Positions 1-7,655 are shown, counted from the stretch's first letter. The stretch: 64,000 bases of DNA from Sporolactobacillus vineae DSM 21990 = SL153 (GCF_000377985.1 NZ_KB899047.1:1-64000), one strand, 5' to 3'. Notes: generated by a model not told the origin, from the letters alone. A program made the numbers and translations.

Positions 1-2
1 AA

Positions 3-197
3 ATAAGGACCCGTTTCAGAAAACTCCGGAAGTTAGGGATGCCGGAAGCACAAGCCTTCACTTTCGCCAACACCCGTAAAGGGTACTGGCGGACGGCGCA
101 TAGCAAGACGCTCTGTTACACCCTGACGAATGAAAAGCTGGAGCATCTTGGACTGGTTAATCTTTCCAAGACACTCCAGCATATTCAGAGTGCTTAA
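3..197 (+). pseudogene. C-terminal part of group II intron reverse transcriptase/maturase (cut by window edge)
   Basis: Frame 3 reads open from the window edge to TAA at 195. The 64 residues contain the conserved end of group II intron-encoded proteins: a KLGMP stretch, then ANTRKGYWRTAHS and a LTNEKLEHLGL-like segment. This is the distal end of the maturase that helps the intron RNA fold and retrohome. It is listed as partial because the 5' end lies outside the window; nothing in the visible part is frameshifted, so the protein could be intact upstream. A domain V-like RNA hairpin follows seven bases later, as expected for an intron ORF in domain IV. Confidence 0.85.
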
Positions 198-203
198 GTT
201 GTT

Positions 204-280
204 GAACCGCCGTATACGGATCCGTACGTACGGTGGTGTGAGAGGTCGGAAATCGAAGATTTCCTCCTACTCGATTTGGT
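204..280 (+). mobile_element. 3' end of a group II intron (domains V and VI)
   Basis: The 34 bases from 204 resemble domain V: GAACCGCCGTATACG paired through a short loop to CGTACGTACGGTGGT. It is followed by GTGAGAGG and a purine/pyrimidine stem (GGAAATCG / GATTTCC) ending in CTACTCGATTT, as in domain VI. The exact 3' splice junction is not certain but should lie near 276-280. The maturase tail lies immediately upstream. Confidence 0.75.
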
Positions 281-426
281 TTCAAGTAGCTGATGGGCAG
301 TCCTGGGCACAAACCATCTGTTCGAAATTGAGCACGCCTTATATTAAGGGGACTGAATTCAACGCAAAATTGCGTTCGTTAACGGGCTCAAATCTGAGCC
401 GCCAGATGCTATAATCAACAAAGGCG

Positions 427-660
427 ATAGATGAAGCATATGAGCGGACAGCGACACCCTTATAGATTGGGGGTGGCGCCAATGACAGTATTTCAAGCCT
501 TAACACTGATGATTTCTTTCAGTGTGCTGGTACTCATGCTGTCAGACAGAAAAAAGAAATGATCCGCTTCATATGCCATCGCACTGGCTGAAGCGGATCG
601 GGTAAAAACTATTCGACTGTGAAGCGCTGTTCCGCTCTGTGCGGATATTGCCATTCCGTC
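427..660. repeat. Toxin cassette repeat, copy 1 (intact)
   Basis: This segment starts ATAGATGAAGCATATGAGCG, contains the 26-codon toxin ORF, then ATGATCCGCTTCATATGCC and GAAGCGCTGTTCCGCTCTG. The same blocks in the same order recur at 855-1042 with the middle shortened, so the cassette was duplicated locally and one copy decayed. Confidence 0.7.
482..562 (+). CDS. Holin-like small toxin (type I toxin family, Hol_Tox-like)
   Basis: This 26-codon ORF follows a strong SD (GGGGGTGG, 7 bases upstream). It encodes MTVFQALTLMISFSVLVLML followed by SDRKKK. That plan (polar Met-Thr-Val start, QALTLMI motif, one membrane helix of about 16 residues, charged Lys-rich end) is typical of the putative holin-like toxins of Bacillales and lactobacilli. 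Such peptides insert in the membrane and are controlled by antisense RNA. A TATAAT at 410-415 could serve the mRNA, although its -35 is poor. A good opposing promoter lies at 706-735. The toxic function is inferred from family resemblance. Confidence 0.75.
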   Translation: MTVFQALTLMISFSVLVLMLSDRKKK

Positions 661-705
661 AGTGTTCACGCGCTGGCGGTTTTATTTTACGTTCCCTTTG
701 TCTTT

Positions 706-735
706 ATTATACCCGGATTCGATGAAAAGATACAA
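706..735 (-). promoter_or_regulatory. Candidate antitoxin-RNA promoter reading toward the toxin
   Basis: On the minus strand, TTGTAT (730-735) and TATAAT (706-711) are separated by 18 bases, a good sigma-A promoter. Transcription would run leftward through 700-560 and oppose the 3' end of the toxin mRNA, as in BsrG/SR4-type type I systems. No annotated ORF uses it. The RNA itself is inferred. Confidence 0.55.
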
Positions 736-854
736 TGATCAGGGCTGCAGGGCTCAAGATTGAGCTGGTCGCTGGTTCAAATCTAGTTGGAAGCTTTTGT
801 ACAAAGCGTCGATGCATCAAGATCTTTAGATTATTGCTGACCTTGATGCATGTT

Positions 855-1042
855 ATAGATGAAGCATATGAGCGGTCGCCCCCTTCCTTACCATGGAAGT
901 GCTATGTTTTCAGACAGAAAGAAGAAATGATCCGCCTCATATGCCATCGCACTGGTTTTGATTGAAGCAGACCATTTCCCGAAAATGTAAGTCTTTAATT
1001 GAAGCGCTGTTCCGCTCTGCACGGATATTGCCATTTTCGTCT
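855..1042. repeat. Toxin cassette repeat, copy 2 (internally deleted)
   Basis: It has the same outer blocks as 427-660: ATAGATGAAGCATATGAGCG, then CAGACAGAAAGAAGAAATGA (the toxin 3' end) and GAAGCGCTGTTCCGCTCTG. The segment with the toxin SD, start codon and membrane helix is replaced by about 40 unrelated bases, so no toxin can be made. The minus-strand promoter seen beside copy 1 is not recognisable here. Confidence 0.65.
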
Positions 1043-1099
1043 TTCCGCACCCGGCGTGCTGCCAGCAGATTGCTTCCGCGGGCAGATCATTTTAAACGG

Positions 1100-2100
1100 T
1101 CAATGCGCCGCGCCTTTTGTCTGTAATTCCTTAAATGTCCGCGCATACTTTGAAAAATTAGAAAAGCATTTTTCCAGCAGCTGGATTTCCTTTTGTCCTT
1201 TTAATCGCCCTTTGTCGTCAAAGGCCTACTGAACATTACCGAGCAAAAATTCGTTGCCACGCAATAAATTGGCCGTGACATCGGGGGACTCCAGGATTAG
1301 GATAGCCATTCAATGGTGCTTTTTAACACGGCAGGGATTGAATGATCACATTCCGGACAGCCGATAATCACGCCGTCTGACGCTTCGATCTTATGTGCCA
1401 GCTCCTGAACACGATCCTGATCAATGACCGATAAATCTTCATTAAAGGCCGGAATATCTTTGATCTCGCAGACGTCAATGTCTGCATCGCCGGCAAAATG
1501 TTTCTTGATATACTGCAAAAGAATCAGGTTATAGGAAAAGTCGGCATTCGTACCGACCATGGCACCATTTTTCGCCCGAATGTTGCGCAATACGTTTTCC
1601 CTTTCGATTTGAACCCCGCTAATTGTCTTGGTCCGGCTGTTCTGGATGAGATGACGTGCCGGTGAACGAAACCAGACGTCAATCTTGTTGGCACGATCCG
1701 TCACCTGTTTCCGGAGAATTTTCCACAGAGCAGTGTCATAGGGTACCGTCATGGACCGTCGTGAAGTCATAGGTCTTTGCCCCTTCGTATTCCGGGTATT
1801 CACAGAGATCTCTTTTAAATGGGATCTCCGAGCGGTGATTTAAATCATGTTTGACGCTGAGCGGGGGGTCACCTGCTGATAGTATTTCTTCAACTCATCG
1901 AAATCATCTCCACTGCCGATCATCTGCGCAGCATACCGTGTATTCCCGCCTTCGTGTTCTTCCGGAGCGGAGTCAACCAATAAGACCCTTCCTGTACGTG
2001 CTGCTCTTCTTTATGGCCTTTGAATTGATCCACGTACGCTAAGAAATCGGCGAAACATTTCTCCAGGAAAGCGATCGTTTGCTTGCCCTTTCTTGTCAGA
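1100..2100 (-). pseudogene. Scrambled relic of NAD(P)H-dependent FMN reductase and FAD-dependent fumarate-reductase-type genes
   Basis: On the minus strand three homologous pieces lie in series. First (about 2100-1985) is an FMN reductase C-terminus (TIAFLEKCFADFLAYV). Next (about 1975-1650), broken by one frameshift near 1745, comes part of a flavocytochrome-c-type FAD reductase (APEEHEGGNTRYAAQM, KIDVWF, then GVQIERENVLRNIRAKNG). It then runs in frame into an FMN reductase N-terminus (MVGTNADFSYNLILLQYI, ending TIEWLS). After a stop and a deletion the FMN reductase end resumes in another frame (NLLRGNEFLLGN, LLEKCFSNFSKYARTFKELQ) and finishes at 1100. The flavin-binding start of the FAD protein is missing. 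No functional product is expected. Confidence 0.75.
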
Positions 2101-2195
2101 CGAGGATATGGCGGCTATTTATGCGTTAAATCAGGATCATCGCACAGGTCCGAATCCTGATCATTTTGATTTCTAATAGTTCCTCGTCTGCAAAA

Positions 2196-2241
2196 TAAAA
2201 AATGTCTTCATTCTGACACAGCGAAGAATGAGGACATTTTT
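2196..2241. terminator. Bidirectional intrinsic terminator
   Basis: AATGTCTTCATTCT pairs with AGAATGAGGACATT, with A-rich and T-rich flanks on both sides. It ends the ywiC-like gene on the minus strand. Confidence 0.75.
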
Positions 2242-2275
2242 TTACCCGGAAGAAATTAGATCATTCATACGGATA

Positions 2276-3010
2276 CTAGAAGTAAATGTGCACGGAAAGG
2301 AGCATGATCGCGAAAAAACAGAGCGCATTGATGATTTCAATGATGCCGATCTGAAGAATTTTTAATGGCTTTCGATAGGCGGCAATGGTGCGCACCAGCC
2401 CGGGCAGAAAGGCAACGCCGACGAGCGGATACCCGGCAATGATAAAGGCGACGACGGCCAGTGCGTGAAACAGCCATGAGTAATAATGAAAGAAGGTATT
2501 CTGTCGTTCACGGATCATCATCTTGACGTGCAGGGCAGCCCCCATGAAAAAGAGGACAGAAATGAAGGCAATCAGCAGAGCCGTCCTGTCAATCTGCCCC
2601 TGACCGACGATCGTTGCGGCGAGACCGCCAATCGAAAAGATGCAGACAGCGGCGAGATCATTGACCAGACTGCGTTCGTTTTTCGTCTTCACATAATATA
2701 TCGAGATCAGGAATAAAGGAGATATAGCCAGTCCGACCAGTAGAATGGCCGGATAGAGGATCACCGTCCAGATCGCCAGAACCGCACAAATACCGGTGTA
2801 CAGGGAAAAGCTGGCAAAAAGTGACCTTCTTCTCCGATGACGTTTAAATTTCCAGGCACTAATTCCTGTATAGACAGAAAGATACATCGCTGTCCAGGTA
2901 AGGAATACGACGATGTGCATCCAGGATATGCCGGATGCTGCGGCTTCCAGCCAGTAAGGGACAATTAGCATAGCCCATGCACCGTGCTGCTTTGGGACGA
3001 CAAGTTTCAT
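2276..3010 (-). CDS. ywiC: YwiC-like integral membrane protein
   Basis: The 244-residue protein opens MKLVVPKQHGAWAMLIVPYW. The PKQHGAWAM motif near the N-terminus marks the YwiC-like family, whose function is unknown (the motif loosely recalls UbiA-type prenyltransferases but the aspartate-rich motifs are not evident). Around seven hydrophobic segments span the length, with a basic loop (KFKRHRRRR) after the second. It is a single gene between two terminators; no SD-linked partner is seen. Confidence 0.75.
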   Translation of the reverse strand: MKLVVPKQHGAWAMLIVPYWLEAAASGISWMHIVVFLTWTAMYLSVYTGISAWKFKRHRRRRSLFASFSLYTGICAVLAIWTVILYPAILLVGLAISPLFLISIYYVKTKNERSLVNDLAAVCIFSIGGLAATIVGQGQIDRTALLIAFISVLFFMGAALHVKMMIRERQNTFFHYYSWLFHALAVVAFIIAGYPLVGVAFLPGLVRTIAAYRKPLKILQIGIIEIINALCFFAIMLLSVHIYF

Positions 3011-3048
3011 TTTACAATCGCTGCTTCTTTCATCAATAATAATTCCGG

Positions 3049-3135
3049 TTACACTTTGTTAGGATCAAAATCAGACTTAAGGCGTAGTGGTGCTTCAAGC
3101 TCAGGTACGATGGCATCAGGCACCTTATCTGATAC
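3049..3135 (-). pseudogene. Possible C-terminal scrap of an FAD-linked oxidase
   Basis: On the minus strand an open stretch reads VPDAIVPELEAPLRLKSDFD then PNKV and stop. The ending K-x-D-F-D-P-N resembles the last residues of VAO/BBE-type FAD-linked oxidases (K-x-x-(Y/F)-D-P-x-N). There is no upstream remainder, so this is either a relic or chance. Confidence 0.3.
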
Positions 3136-3167
3136 AATCATACCATGAACTCATGGATCTCCCCCAT

Positions 3168-3195
3168 TGAGGCTGTAATTGAAGCCTCTTTTTAA
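3168..3195 (+). terminator. Short plus-strand terminator-like hairpin
   Basis: GAGGC and GCCTC flank a loop of about 10 bases and are followed by TTTTT. No plus-strand gene ends here, so its target is unclear. Confidence 0.45.
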
Positions 3196-3218
3196 TCGGT
3201 TATTTTTTTGCATGAAAA

Positions 3219-3252
3219 AAGAGCACCCGTCTCCGGTATGCTCTTCTGTAAA
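3219..3252 (-). terminator. Terminator of the DMT transporter gene
   Basis: Read on the minus strand, AGAGCATACCGG and a partly complementary CGGGTGCTC form a stem followed by TTTTTT, just beyond the stop at 3273. Confidence 0.65.
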
Positions 3253-3272
3253 TTTTTCAGCTTGTGTTTGGC

Positions 3273-4268
3273 TTATCTTGTGACGTGTACGCCACTGTGA
3301 AGAGCAGTACGCTCAGCCACTTTCTGTCGGGCTTCAAGCTTAGCTTCATGATTGTCGGACAGAAACTCGACAGTTGAACCTGCCAGAATCAGGGCAATGC
3401 CCCACAGCACATTCGGAGTGATGGCTTCGCCGAGAATGAACAGGGCAAAGACCGGAGCAAGTGCCGGTTTAATGAAGAAGACCATCGACGCGGTTGACGC
3501 GGACGTCTCCTCCATCGCAAGAAAATAGAAGCTGAAACCAAGTCCGGTAACAAATACGCCCAGATAAATGAGGATCGGCAATGTGCCCCATGAAATACCC
3601 TGAAGAATCGGCACATTGCTGAATGTTCCCAGTCCGACGCTCTTTAGCCAGACGGCAACCGGACCGATCTTCGTGATCAGGATCAGAACCAGCAGCTCGA
3701 GACTGCCTGTCAGGAAACTGAAGCTGCTCTGCGTAATCCCGTCATAACCGAATTTCAGGCTCCCCTTGCGGCCGACAATGCCATAGAGAGCAAAAGTGAT
3801 TGCCGCAATCAGTGAAAGGGCGATTCCTGTCACATTGGTCAGATTCTCCGGATTAACAATAAACATCATACCGGCGAGGCTTACAACCAGCGAGATCAGT
3901 GACAGTTTCGTCAGCTTCTCCTTCAGGAAGAAATGCGCGAATGGAATGACGAAGACGGCATTGCAGCTGAAGAGAATAGCTACGATGGACGCCCTGGCAT
4001 AGACAATCGCCAGCTGGAAGAAGGTCATGCTGACAACCACACACATAAACCCTGAGAACAGGAAGTAGAGCAGGTTGCTTCTGTTGATGCTGAATCCGCT
4101 GCCCTTCAAATGGCGGATCGCAAGTGGTGCGAGCATGATTGAACCAATCAGAAAGCGCAGGAAATTCAATTGAAGCGGATTGAACTCAGAAGCCACAAGT
4201 TTGATGGCAATTTCCATAGTACTGAAAAATAGTGCCGAAAAGGCGATAAATACGTACCCTTTCTTCAT
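3273..4268 (-). CDS. DMT-superfamily (EamA) transporter
   Basis: The 331-residue protein has ten predicted membrane helices arranged as two EamA repeats, the second starting near residue 150 (GIALSLIAAITFALYGIVGR). The N-terminus (KGYVFIAFSALFFSTMEIAIKLV) and the ENSL-type helix (LNFLRFLIGSIML) are typical of metabolite exporters of this family; the substrate cannot be read from sequence. The start ATG has a GAGGT SD. A perfect match to the CcpA cre consensus lies about 90 bases upstream, suggesting carbon-source control. It is one of four intact EamA transporters in the window. Confidence 0.85.
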   Translation of the reverse strand: MKKGYVFIAFSALFFSTMEIAIKLVASEFNPLQLNFLRFLIGSIMLAPLAIRHLKGSGFSINRSNLLYFLFSGFMCVVVSMTFFQLAIVYARASIVAILFSCNAVFVIPFAHFFLKEKLTKLSLISLVVSLAGMMFIVNPENLTNVTGIALSLIAAITFALYGIVGRKGSLKFGYDGITQSSFSFLTGSLELLVLILITKIGPVAVWLKSVGLGTFSNVPILQGISWGTLPILIYLGVFVTGLGFSFYFLAMEETSASTASMVFFIKPALAPVFALFILGEAITPNVLWGIALILAGSTVEFLSDNHEAKLEARQKVAERTALHSGVHVTR

Positions 4269-4356
4269 AAAAACAAAACCTCGATTTTTAAACGGATTCA
4301 GGTGATCTGATCGCTATTAAAAATGTTGGCCGCGAAAGACCGGCTTAACAAAATCA

Positions 4357-4371
4357 ATGAAAACGTTACCA
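4357..4371. promoter_or_regulatory. Candidate CcpA catabolite-response element (cre)
   Basis: ATGAAAACGTTACCA fits the degenerate consensus WTGNAANCGNWNNCW at every position. It lies between the divergent DMT transporter (minus) and uspA (plus) genes, about 90 bases from the former's start, so the DMT gene is the likelier target. The region 4269-4700 is otherwise AT-rich with no gene that I can support. Confidence 0.55.
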
Positions 4372-4712
4372 ATTAATATCTTCAACGTTTTTTAGTTGCT
4401 TTATTAATATAACGCAGATATTAATAAAAGGTAAGTGACTTTCGTCAAAAACAAGTGACGAATGGGCTTTCAGCCAAAAAAAGTCATATTTTTGACGCAA
4501 AAATCCTTTTCCAGCCAATGGTAAGGCTTTCATAATTGCCGGCTCTGCGATAAAATAAATTTAATGAAGTATTGATGCTGATGTCGATTTTTCTGTGATG
4601 TCGGCGACCTTCGAAGTCATTTTTTATCCTGCATCGCGGATTTCTGCAGAAACTTGTATGCCGGCCGGCAGCAAGTCTGAAGATCCGATCGAGCAAAGTG
4701 AGGCGACTGGTG

Positions 4713-5138
4713 ATGCTGTTTTCAAAAATTTTGATTTCCTATGATGATTCAGACCTGTCCAAAAAGGCGCTCCGGAAGGCGATTGAACTGGCAGAGCTGG
4801 ATGAGCGGACGGTTCTGGACGTGCTCAATGTGGTCACGGTACCGACCAACCAGTTCATTGTCGGAGACGTCTATCGTGAAGTCCGCGAATCCACATTCAG
4901 ATATGGAAATGAAGTTGTTGCCAAAACCAATGAATGGCTGGATAAGATTCCGAATTCAACGCACACCTTTGTTGAAGAAGGCCAGCCGGTCCGCACTATT
5001 CTGGAATTTGCCGAATCCGGCGGCTACGATCTGATCATTATCGGCAGTCGCGGACTAAGCGGTGTCAAGGAATTTCTGGGAAGCGTCAGCCATGGTGTTG
5101 TCCAGCGCTCAAAAATCCCTGTACTGATCGTTAAATAA
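4713..5138 (+). CDS. Universal stress protein, UspA family
   Basis: The 141-residue single-domain Usp has the usual order: strand-1 ILISYDDSDLSKKALRKAIE, a variable middle, and the nucleotide-binding end GSRGLSGVKEFLGSVSHGVV (G-2x-G-9x-G-S type), followed by a VPVLIVK-like last strand. This pattern indicates the ATP-binding subclass. ATG at 4713 is chosen over the upstream in-frame GTG at 4698 because GTGAGG lies 9 bases before it. It is monocistronic and ends at a strong terminator. Confidence 0.88.
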   Translation: MLFSKILISYDDSDLSKKALRKAIELAELDERTVLDVLNVVTVPTNQFIVGDVYREVRESTFRYGNEVVAKTNEWLDKIPNSTHTFVEEGQPVRTILEFAESGGYDLIIIGSRGLSGVKEFLGSVSHGVVQRSKIPVLIVK

Positions 5139-5161
5139 GACAGAACCTGTTTATGTCTGTA

Positions 5162-5196
5162 AAGGGGCACCCGAGAAACCGCGGCGTGCCCCTTTT
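5162..5196 (+). terminator. Intrinsic terminator of uspA
   Basis: AAGGGGCAC and GTGCCCCTT form a GC-rich stem ending in CTTTT. A single copy of the CGGCTGGATTTT element found as a tandem array at 41081 follows at 5206. Confidence 0.85.
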
Positions 5197-5447
5197 GCTG
5201 TTTAACGGCTGGATTTTCAAAAGATACACTTCTGCAGGACGGAACTGTTTGTGAATAAGTTTCCTGCCGAGTGGAGAAGATGAATGGGAAGAGGCAGATG
5301 TTCTTTACATAAACCTAAAATGATGATAACGGTGTCTCAACATTTTCAGATTAAAATAAAATCATGAAGGAAATGAAAAGGACAACGGACTTCGACACGA
5401 AGAAAGTTTTCATTGATAAAATCTAATCCTGCAGGAGGAAGAGAAGA

Positions 5448-5609
5448 ATGGAACTGAGAGAGCATCGTCGGTTTGACATGGACAGTGAAGAAACCGGAAG
5501 TCAGGACACGGCGGATCAGATTGCAGTACGTCTGAACCGAAAATTGCTTGTTACCAATTTCATTCTTGCGATTTCGATTATTATTAATGTTAAATTGTTC
5601 TTTGGCTGA
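5448..5609 (+). CDS. Small membrane protein, function unknown (53 aa)
   Basis: This short ORF has a perfect SD (GGAGG, 9 bases before ATG) and a terminator just after it. The first 30 residues are charged (MELREHRRFDMDSEETGSQD), then LLVTNFILAISIIINVKLFF forms one C-terminal membrane helix. It matches no family that I recognise. Good translation signals and its own terminator support a real gene. The preceding interval (5197-5447) holds no other supportable gene. Confidence 0.65.
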   Translation: MELREHRRFDMDSEETGSQDTADQIAVRLNRKLLVTNFILAISIIINVKLFFG

Positions 5610-5639
5610 TTTGCGATAAAAATTGATTGAAATGGATGG

Positions 5640-5669
5640 AGATGGCATAAAAACCATCTTTTTTTATGT
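5640..5669 (+). terminator. Terminator after the 53-aa gene
   Basis: GATGG and CCATC flank an A-rich loop and are followed by TTTTTTT. Confidence 0.6.
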
Positions 5670-5723
5670 CTTTTTTTATCGTTTTTTGAAATAATAAGAG
5701 TTAGTCAAATAAAGTAAGAGGGT

Positions 5724-6542
5724 ATGAATATCGTTATGAAGTTTCGATTCAGCGGGTACTTGATCGTCATGTTGTTGATTTTTGTCGCATTGGCCGGGTG
5801 TTCGTTCCAGACGCCTGCAAAACAGGACAGCCGGTCGCACTCATTGTCACAGCCGCTTCATAAGACGCAAAGTAAAAAAGTAACCGTCCCGACTGTATCG
5901 TCAATGAACCGGAAAAGTATCCACACCGTTGCCAATCCGGACAGCACACTGGTTCTTGTCAATAAATTTTTTAAACTGCCGGACCATTATGTGCCGAGAC
6001 ACCTTGTTACTGCCGATGTTCGTTTCATCGACGGCGGGAAATCGGAAAAGGATAAAATGCAGCGGGTCGCAGCTTCGGCACTGAAAAGGATGTTCGATGC
6101 CGCCAAGAAGGATCATGTTCCGCTGGCCGGTGTTTCAGCCTATCGCTCATTTAAGATGCAGACGCGTCTTTTTGATTATTATTCCGATATTGATGGTAAG
6201 AAACAGGCCCTGAAGTACAGTGCCCTTCCTGGGACAAGCGAACATGAGACCGGACTCGCTATTGATGTATCCGGAATCAGCGGGGCTTATGCAGCCTCAA
6301 CAGCATTCAATACGACACCCGAAGCCCGGTGGCTTGCGCGACATGCGCGCGATTTTGGCTTTATCGTTCGTTATCCTGAAGGAAAAGAACAGGTAACAGG
6401 GTATGAATATGAGGCGTGGCATATCCGTTACGTCGGTGTGAAGGCAGCACGTACGATTGCCGGCAGAGGAATGACACTTGAGGAATATCTGGGCAAAGTA
6501 CCCGTTAAAAATAATTACCAGTGGCTGACATTGATTGTTTGA
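5724..6542 (+). CDS. Lipoprotein D-alanyl-D-alanine carboxypeptidase, VanY/M15B family
   Basis: The 272-residue precursor has a lipoprotein signal ending LAGC (Cys26), a Ser/Lys-rich linker to about residue 70, then a peptidase M15B domain. Zinc ligands and catalytic residues are visible: SEHETGLAID (His174, Asp181) and EYEAWHIRY (Glu230, His233). It should trim the terminal D-Ala from peptidoglycan pentapeptides at the outer membrane face. Two starts are possible: ATG 5724, or ATG 5736, which sits better relative to the GAGGG at 5718-5722. It lies alone between terminators. Confidence 0.85.
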   Translation: MNIVMKFRFSGYLIVMLLIFVALAGCSFQTPAKQDSRSHSLSQPLHKTQSKKVTVPTVSSMNRKSIHTVANPDSTLVLVNKFFKLPDHYVPRHLVTADVRFIDGGKSEKDKMQRVAASALKRMFDAAKKDHVPLAGVSAYRSFKMQTRLFDYYSDIDGKKQALKYSALPGTSEHETGLAIDVSGISGAYAASTAFNTTPEARWLARHARDFGFIVRYPEGKEQVTGYEYEAWHIRYVGVKAARTIAGRGMTLEEYLGKVPVKNNYQWLTLIV

Positions 6543-6615
6543 AACCGGAGCGGGCATGATAATATCGTTCACGCTTCGGTGTGAGCAGATCTGATGATGG
6601 TGGTGAACAGATCCG

Positions 6616-6771
6616 ATGAGGAAAAGAACAGGCATGATGTCTCTGATTGCGTCGATCGGTGTCGGCGCAGCGGCTTACCAGTTGATGAAACCGAACAGCC
6701 GCTGGGGACAGGCGATCCGGGGAAGAATGAATAAGATGGCCGAGCAGAAAGAACTTTTCCCTGAGAGTTGA
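6616..6771 (+). CDS. Small DUF3918-like protein
   Basis: The 51-residue product starts MRKRTGMMSLIASIGVGAAA, continues YQLMKPN and ends with a basic amphipathic segment (RGRMNKMAEQKELFP). A one-helix N-terminus with GxGAAAY, followed by arginines and methionines, matches DUF3918-type short proteins of Bacillales. Function is unknown. A GGTGGTG SD precedes ATG and a strong terminator follows directly. Confidence 0.6.
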   Translation: MRKRTGMMSLIASIGVGAAAYQLMKPNSRWGQAIRGRMNKMAEQKELFPES

Positions 6772-6772
6772 C

Positions 6773-6813
6773 TGAAAAGCGGGAATCCGAAACGGGGGTT
6801 CCCGCTTTTCAGG
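6773..6813 (+). terminator. Strong intrinsic terminator
   Basis: CTGAAAAGCGGGAA and TTCCCGCTTTTCAG pair almost perfectly around a short loop, immediately after the stop of the 51-aa gene. Confidence 0.8.
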
Positions 6814-6922
6814 TGCCGGGGGACAGGCGATGATGGATCGATCCGGCAGCGATTTGTTGGGATGAATGATTGTCCGGCAAAGGGGAAATAATTATCAGAA
6901 AATAAAGGTTTTTAATCAGCCC

Positions 6923-6951
6923 TTTACAAGCCTGTCCATTCTGTATATAAT
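6923..6951 (+). promoter_or_regulatory. Promoter of the tRNA cluster
   Basis: TTTACA (6923-6928) and TATAAT (6946-6951) are 17 bases apart, a near-consensus sigma-A promoter ending about 30 bases before the first tRNA. Confidence 0.85.
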
Positions 6952-6982
6952 AAAAAGCGTCGATTGCGACGAACATGAAAAT

Positions 6983-7054
6983 GGCCCGTTCGTCAAGTGG
7001 TTAAGACACCACCCTTTCACGGTGGGTTCGTGGGTTCAAATCCCGCACGGGTCA
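6983..7054 (+). tRNA. tRNA-Glu (UUC)
   Basis: A full cloverleaf is present: acceptor GGCCCGT/ACGGGTC, anticodon TTC in CCTTTCACGG, T-loop TTCAAAT. The 3' CCA is not encoded. It is first in the cluster. Confidence 0.93.
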
Positions 7055-7058
7055 CTGC

Positions 7059-7134
7059 GGAGGATTAGCTCAGCTGGGAGAGCGTCTGCCTTACAAGCAG
7101 AGGGTCATAGGTTCGAGCCCTATATCCTCCACCA
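7059..7134 (+). tRNA. tRNA-Val (UAC)
   Basis: Acceptor GGAGGAT/ATCCTCC, anticodon TAC in loop CTTACAA, T-loop TTCGAGC, encoded CCA. Confidence 0.95.
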
Positions 7135-7137
7135 TAA

Positions 7138-7208
7138 GCCGACCTAGCTCAACAGGCAGAGCAGCTGATTCAGTCAGCAGGTTGGGGGTTCGAAGCCTCC
7201 GGTTGGCG
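7138..7208 (+). pseudogene. Defective tRNA-Thr-like gene
   Basis: Acceptor GCCGACC/GGTTGGC, D-arm and T-arm match a threonine tRNA of this group, but the anticodon arm reads GCTGA-TTCAG-TCAGC. The loop is 5 bases instead of 7, or a 4-bp stem if the loop is taken as ATTCAGT. The usual CTTGTAA loop is missing two bases. The discriminator is G and the next bases are CCG, not CCA. A functional threonine tRNA is unlikely. Confidence 0.7.
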
Positions 7209-7229
7209 CCGTCAATGCTTCGCCGTTAT

Positions 7230-7314
7230 GGAGGGATAGCGAAGAGGCTAAACGCGGCGGACTGTAAATCCGCTCCCTTAGGGTTCGAAGGTTCGAAACC
7301 TTCTCCCTCCACCA
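7230..7314 (+). tRNA. tRNA-Tyr (GUA)
   Basis: An 85-base class II tRNA with a long variable arm, acceptor GGAGGGA/TCCCTCC, anticodon GTA in ACTGTAAAT, encoded CCA. It supplies the amino acid that dominates both aromatic leader peptides in this window. Confidence 0.95.
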
Positions 7315-7336
7315 ATAATTATTATTTTTTAAATGT

Positions 7337-7412
7337 GGGCTATTAGCTCAGTTGGCAGAGCATCTGACTCTTAATCAGAGGGTCGAAGGTTCGAGGCCTT
7401 CATAGCCCACCA
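7337..7412 (+). tRNA. tRNA-Lys (CUU)
   Basis: Acceptor GGGCTAT/ATAGCCC, anticodon CTT in loop CTCTTAA, T-loop TTCGAGG, encoded CCA. Confidence 0.94.
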
Positions 7413-7415
7413 TAT

Positions 7416-7501
7416 GCGGGTGTGGCGGAATTGGCAGACGCGCTAGATTCAGGTTCTAGTGCCCTTTACCGGGCGTGGAGGTTCAAGTCCTCTCATCCGC
7501 A
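7416..7501 (+). tRNA. tRNA-Leu (CAG)
   Basis: A class II tRNA with long variable arm. The anticodon stem CTAGA/TCTAG encloses TTCAGGT (anticodon CAG). Acceptor GCGGGTG/CATCCGC with a wobble pair; CCA not encoded. Confidence 0.93.
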
Positions 7502-7576
7502 TTATTTTTTTCTGTTTCATCCCGGAAAATATTCACTGTGCGGTTTTCTTATGCTGCCGGTGAGATATTTTTCTGT

Positions 7577-7651
7577 GCGGAAGTAGTTCAGTGGTAGAAC
7601 ATCACCTTGCCATGGTGGGGGTCGCGGGTTCGAATCCCGTCTTCCGCTCCA
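7577..7651 (+). tRNA. tRNA-Gly (GCC)
   Basis: Acceptor GCGGAAG/CTTCCGC, anticodon GCC in CTTGCCATG, T-loop TTCGAAT, encoded CCA. Confidence 0.95.
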
Positions 7652-7655
7652 CTAT

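Noticed and set aside
130-414. 94-codon ORF on the plus strand
   Set aside because: It lies across the maturase end and the structured intron RNA in another frame; no SD and no protein-like composition.
735-1232. Two 76-77-codon ORFs
   Set aside because: They cross the decayed toxin repeat and flavin-reductase relic in the wrong frame; cysteine- and arginine-rich random translation.
4484-4696. 70-codon minus-strand ORF upstream of uspA
   Set aside because: No SD, overlaps the uspA leader, composition not protein-like.
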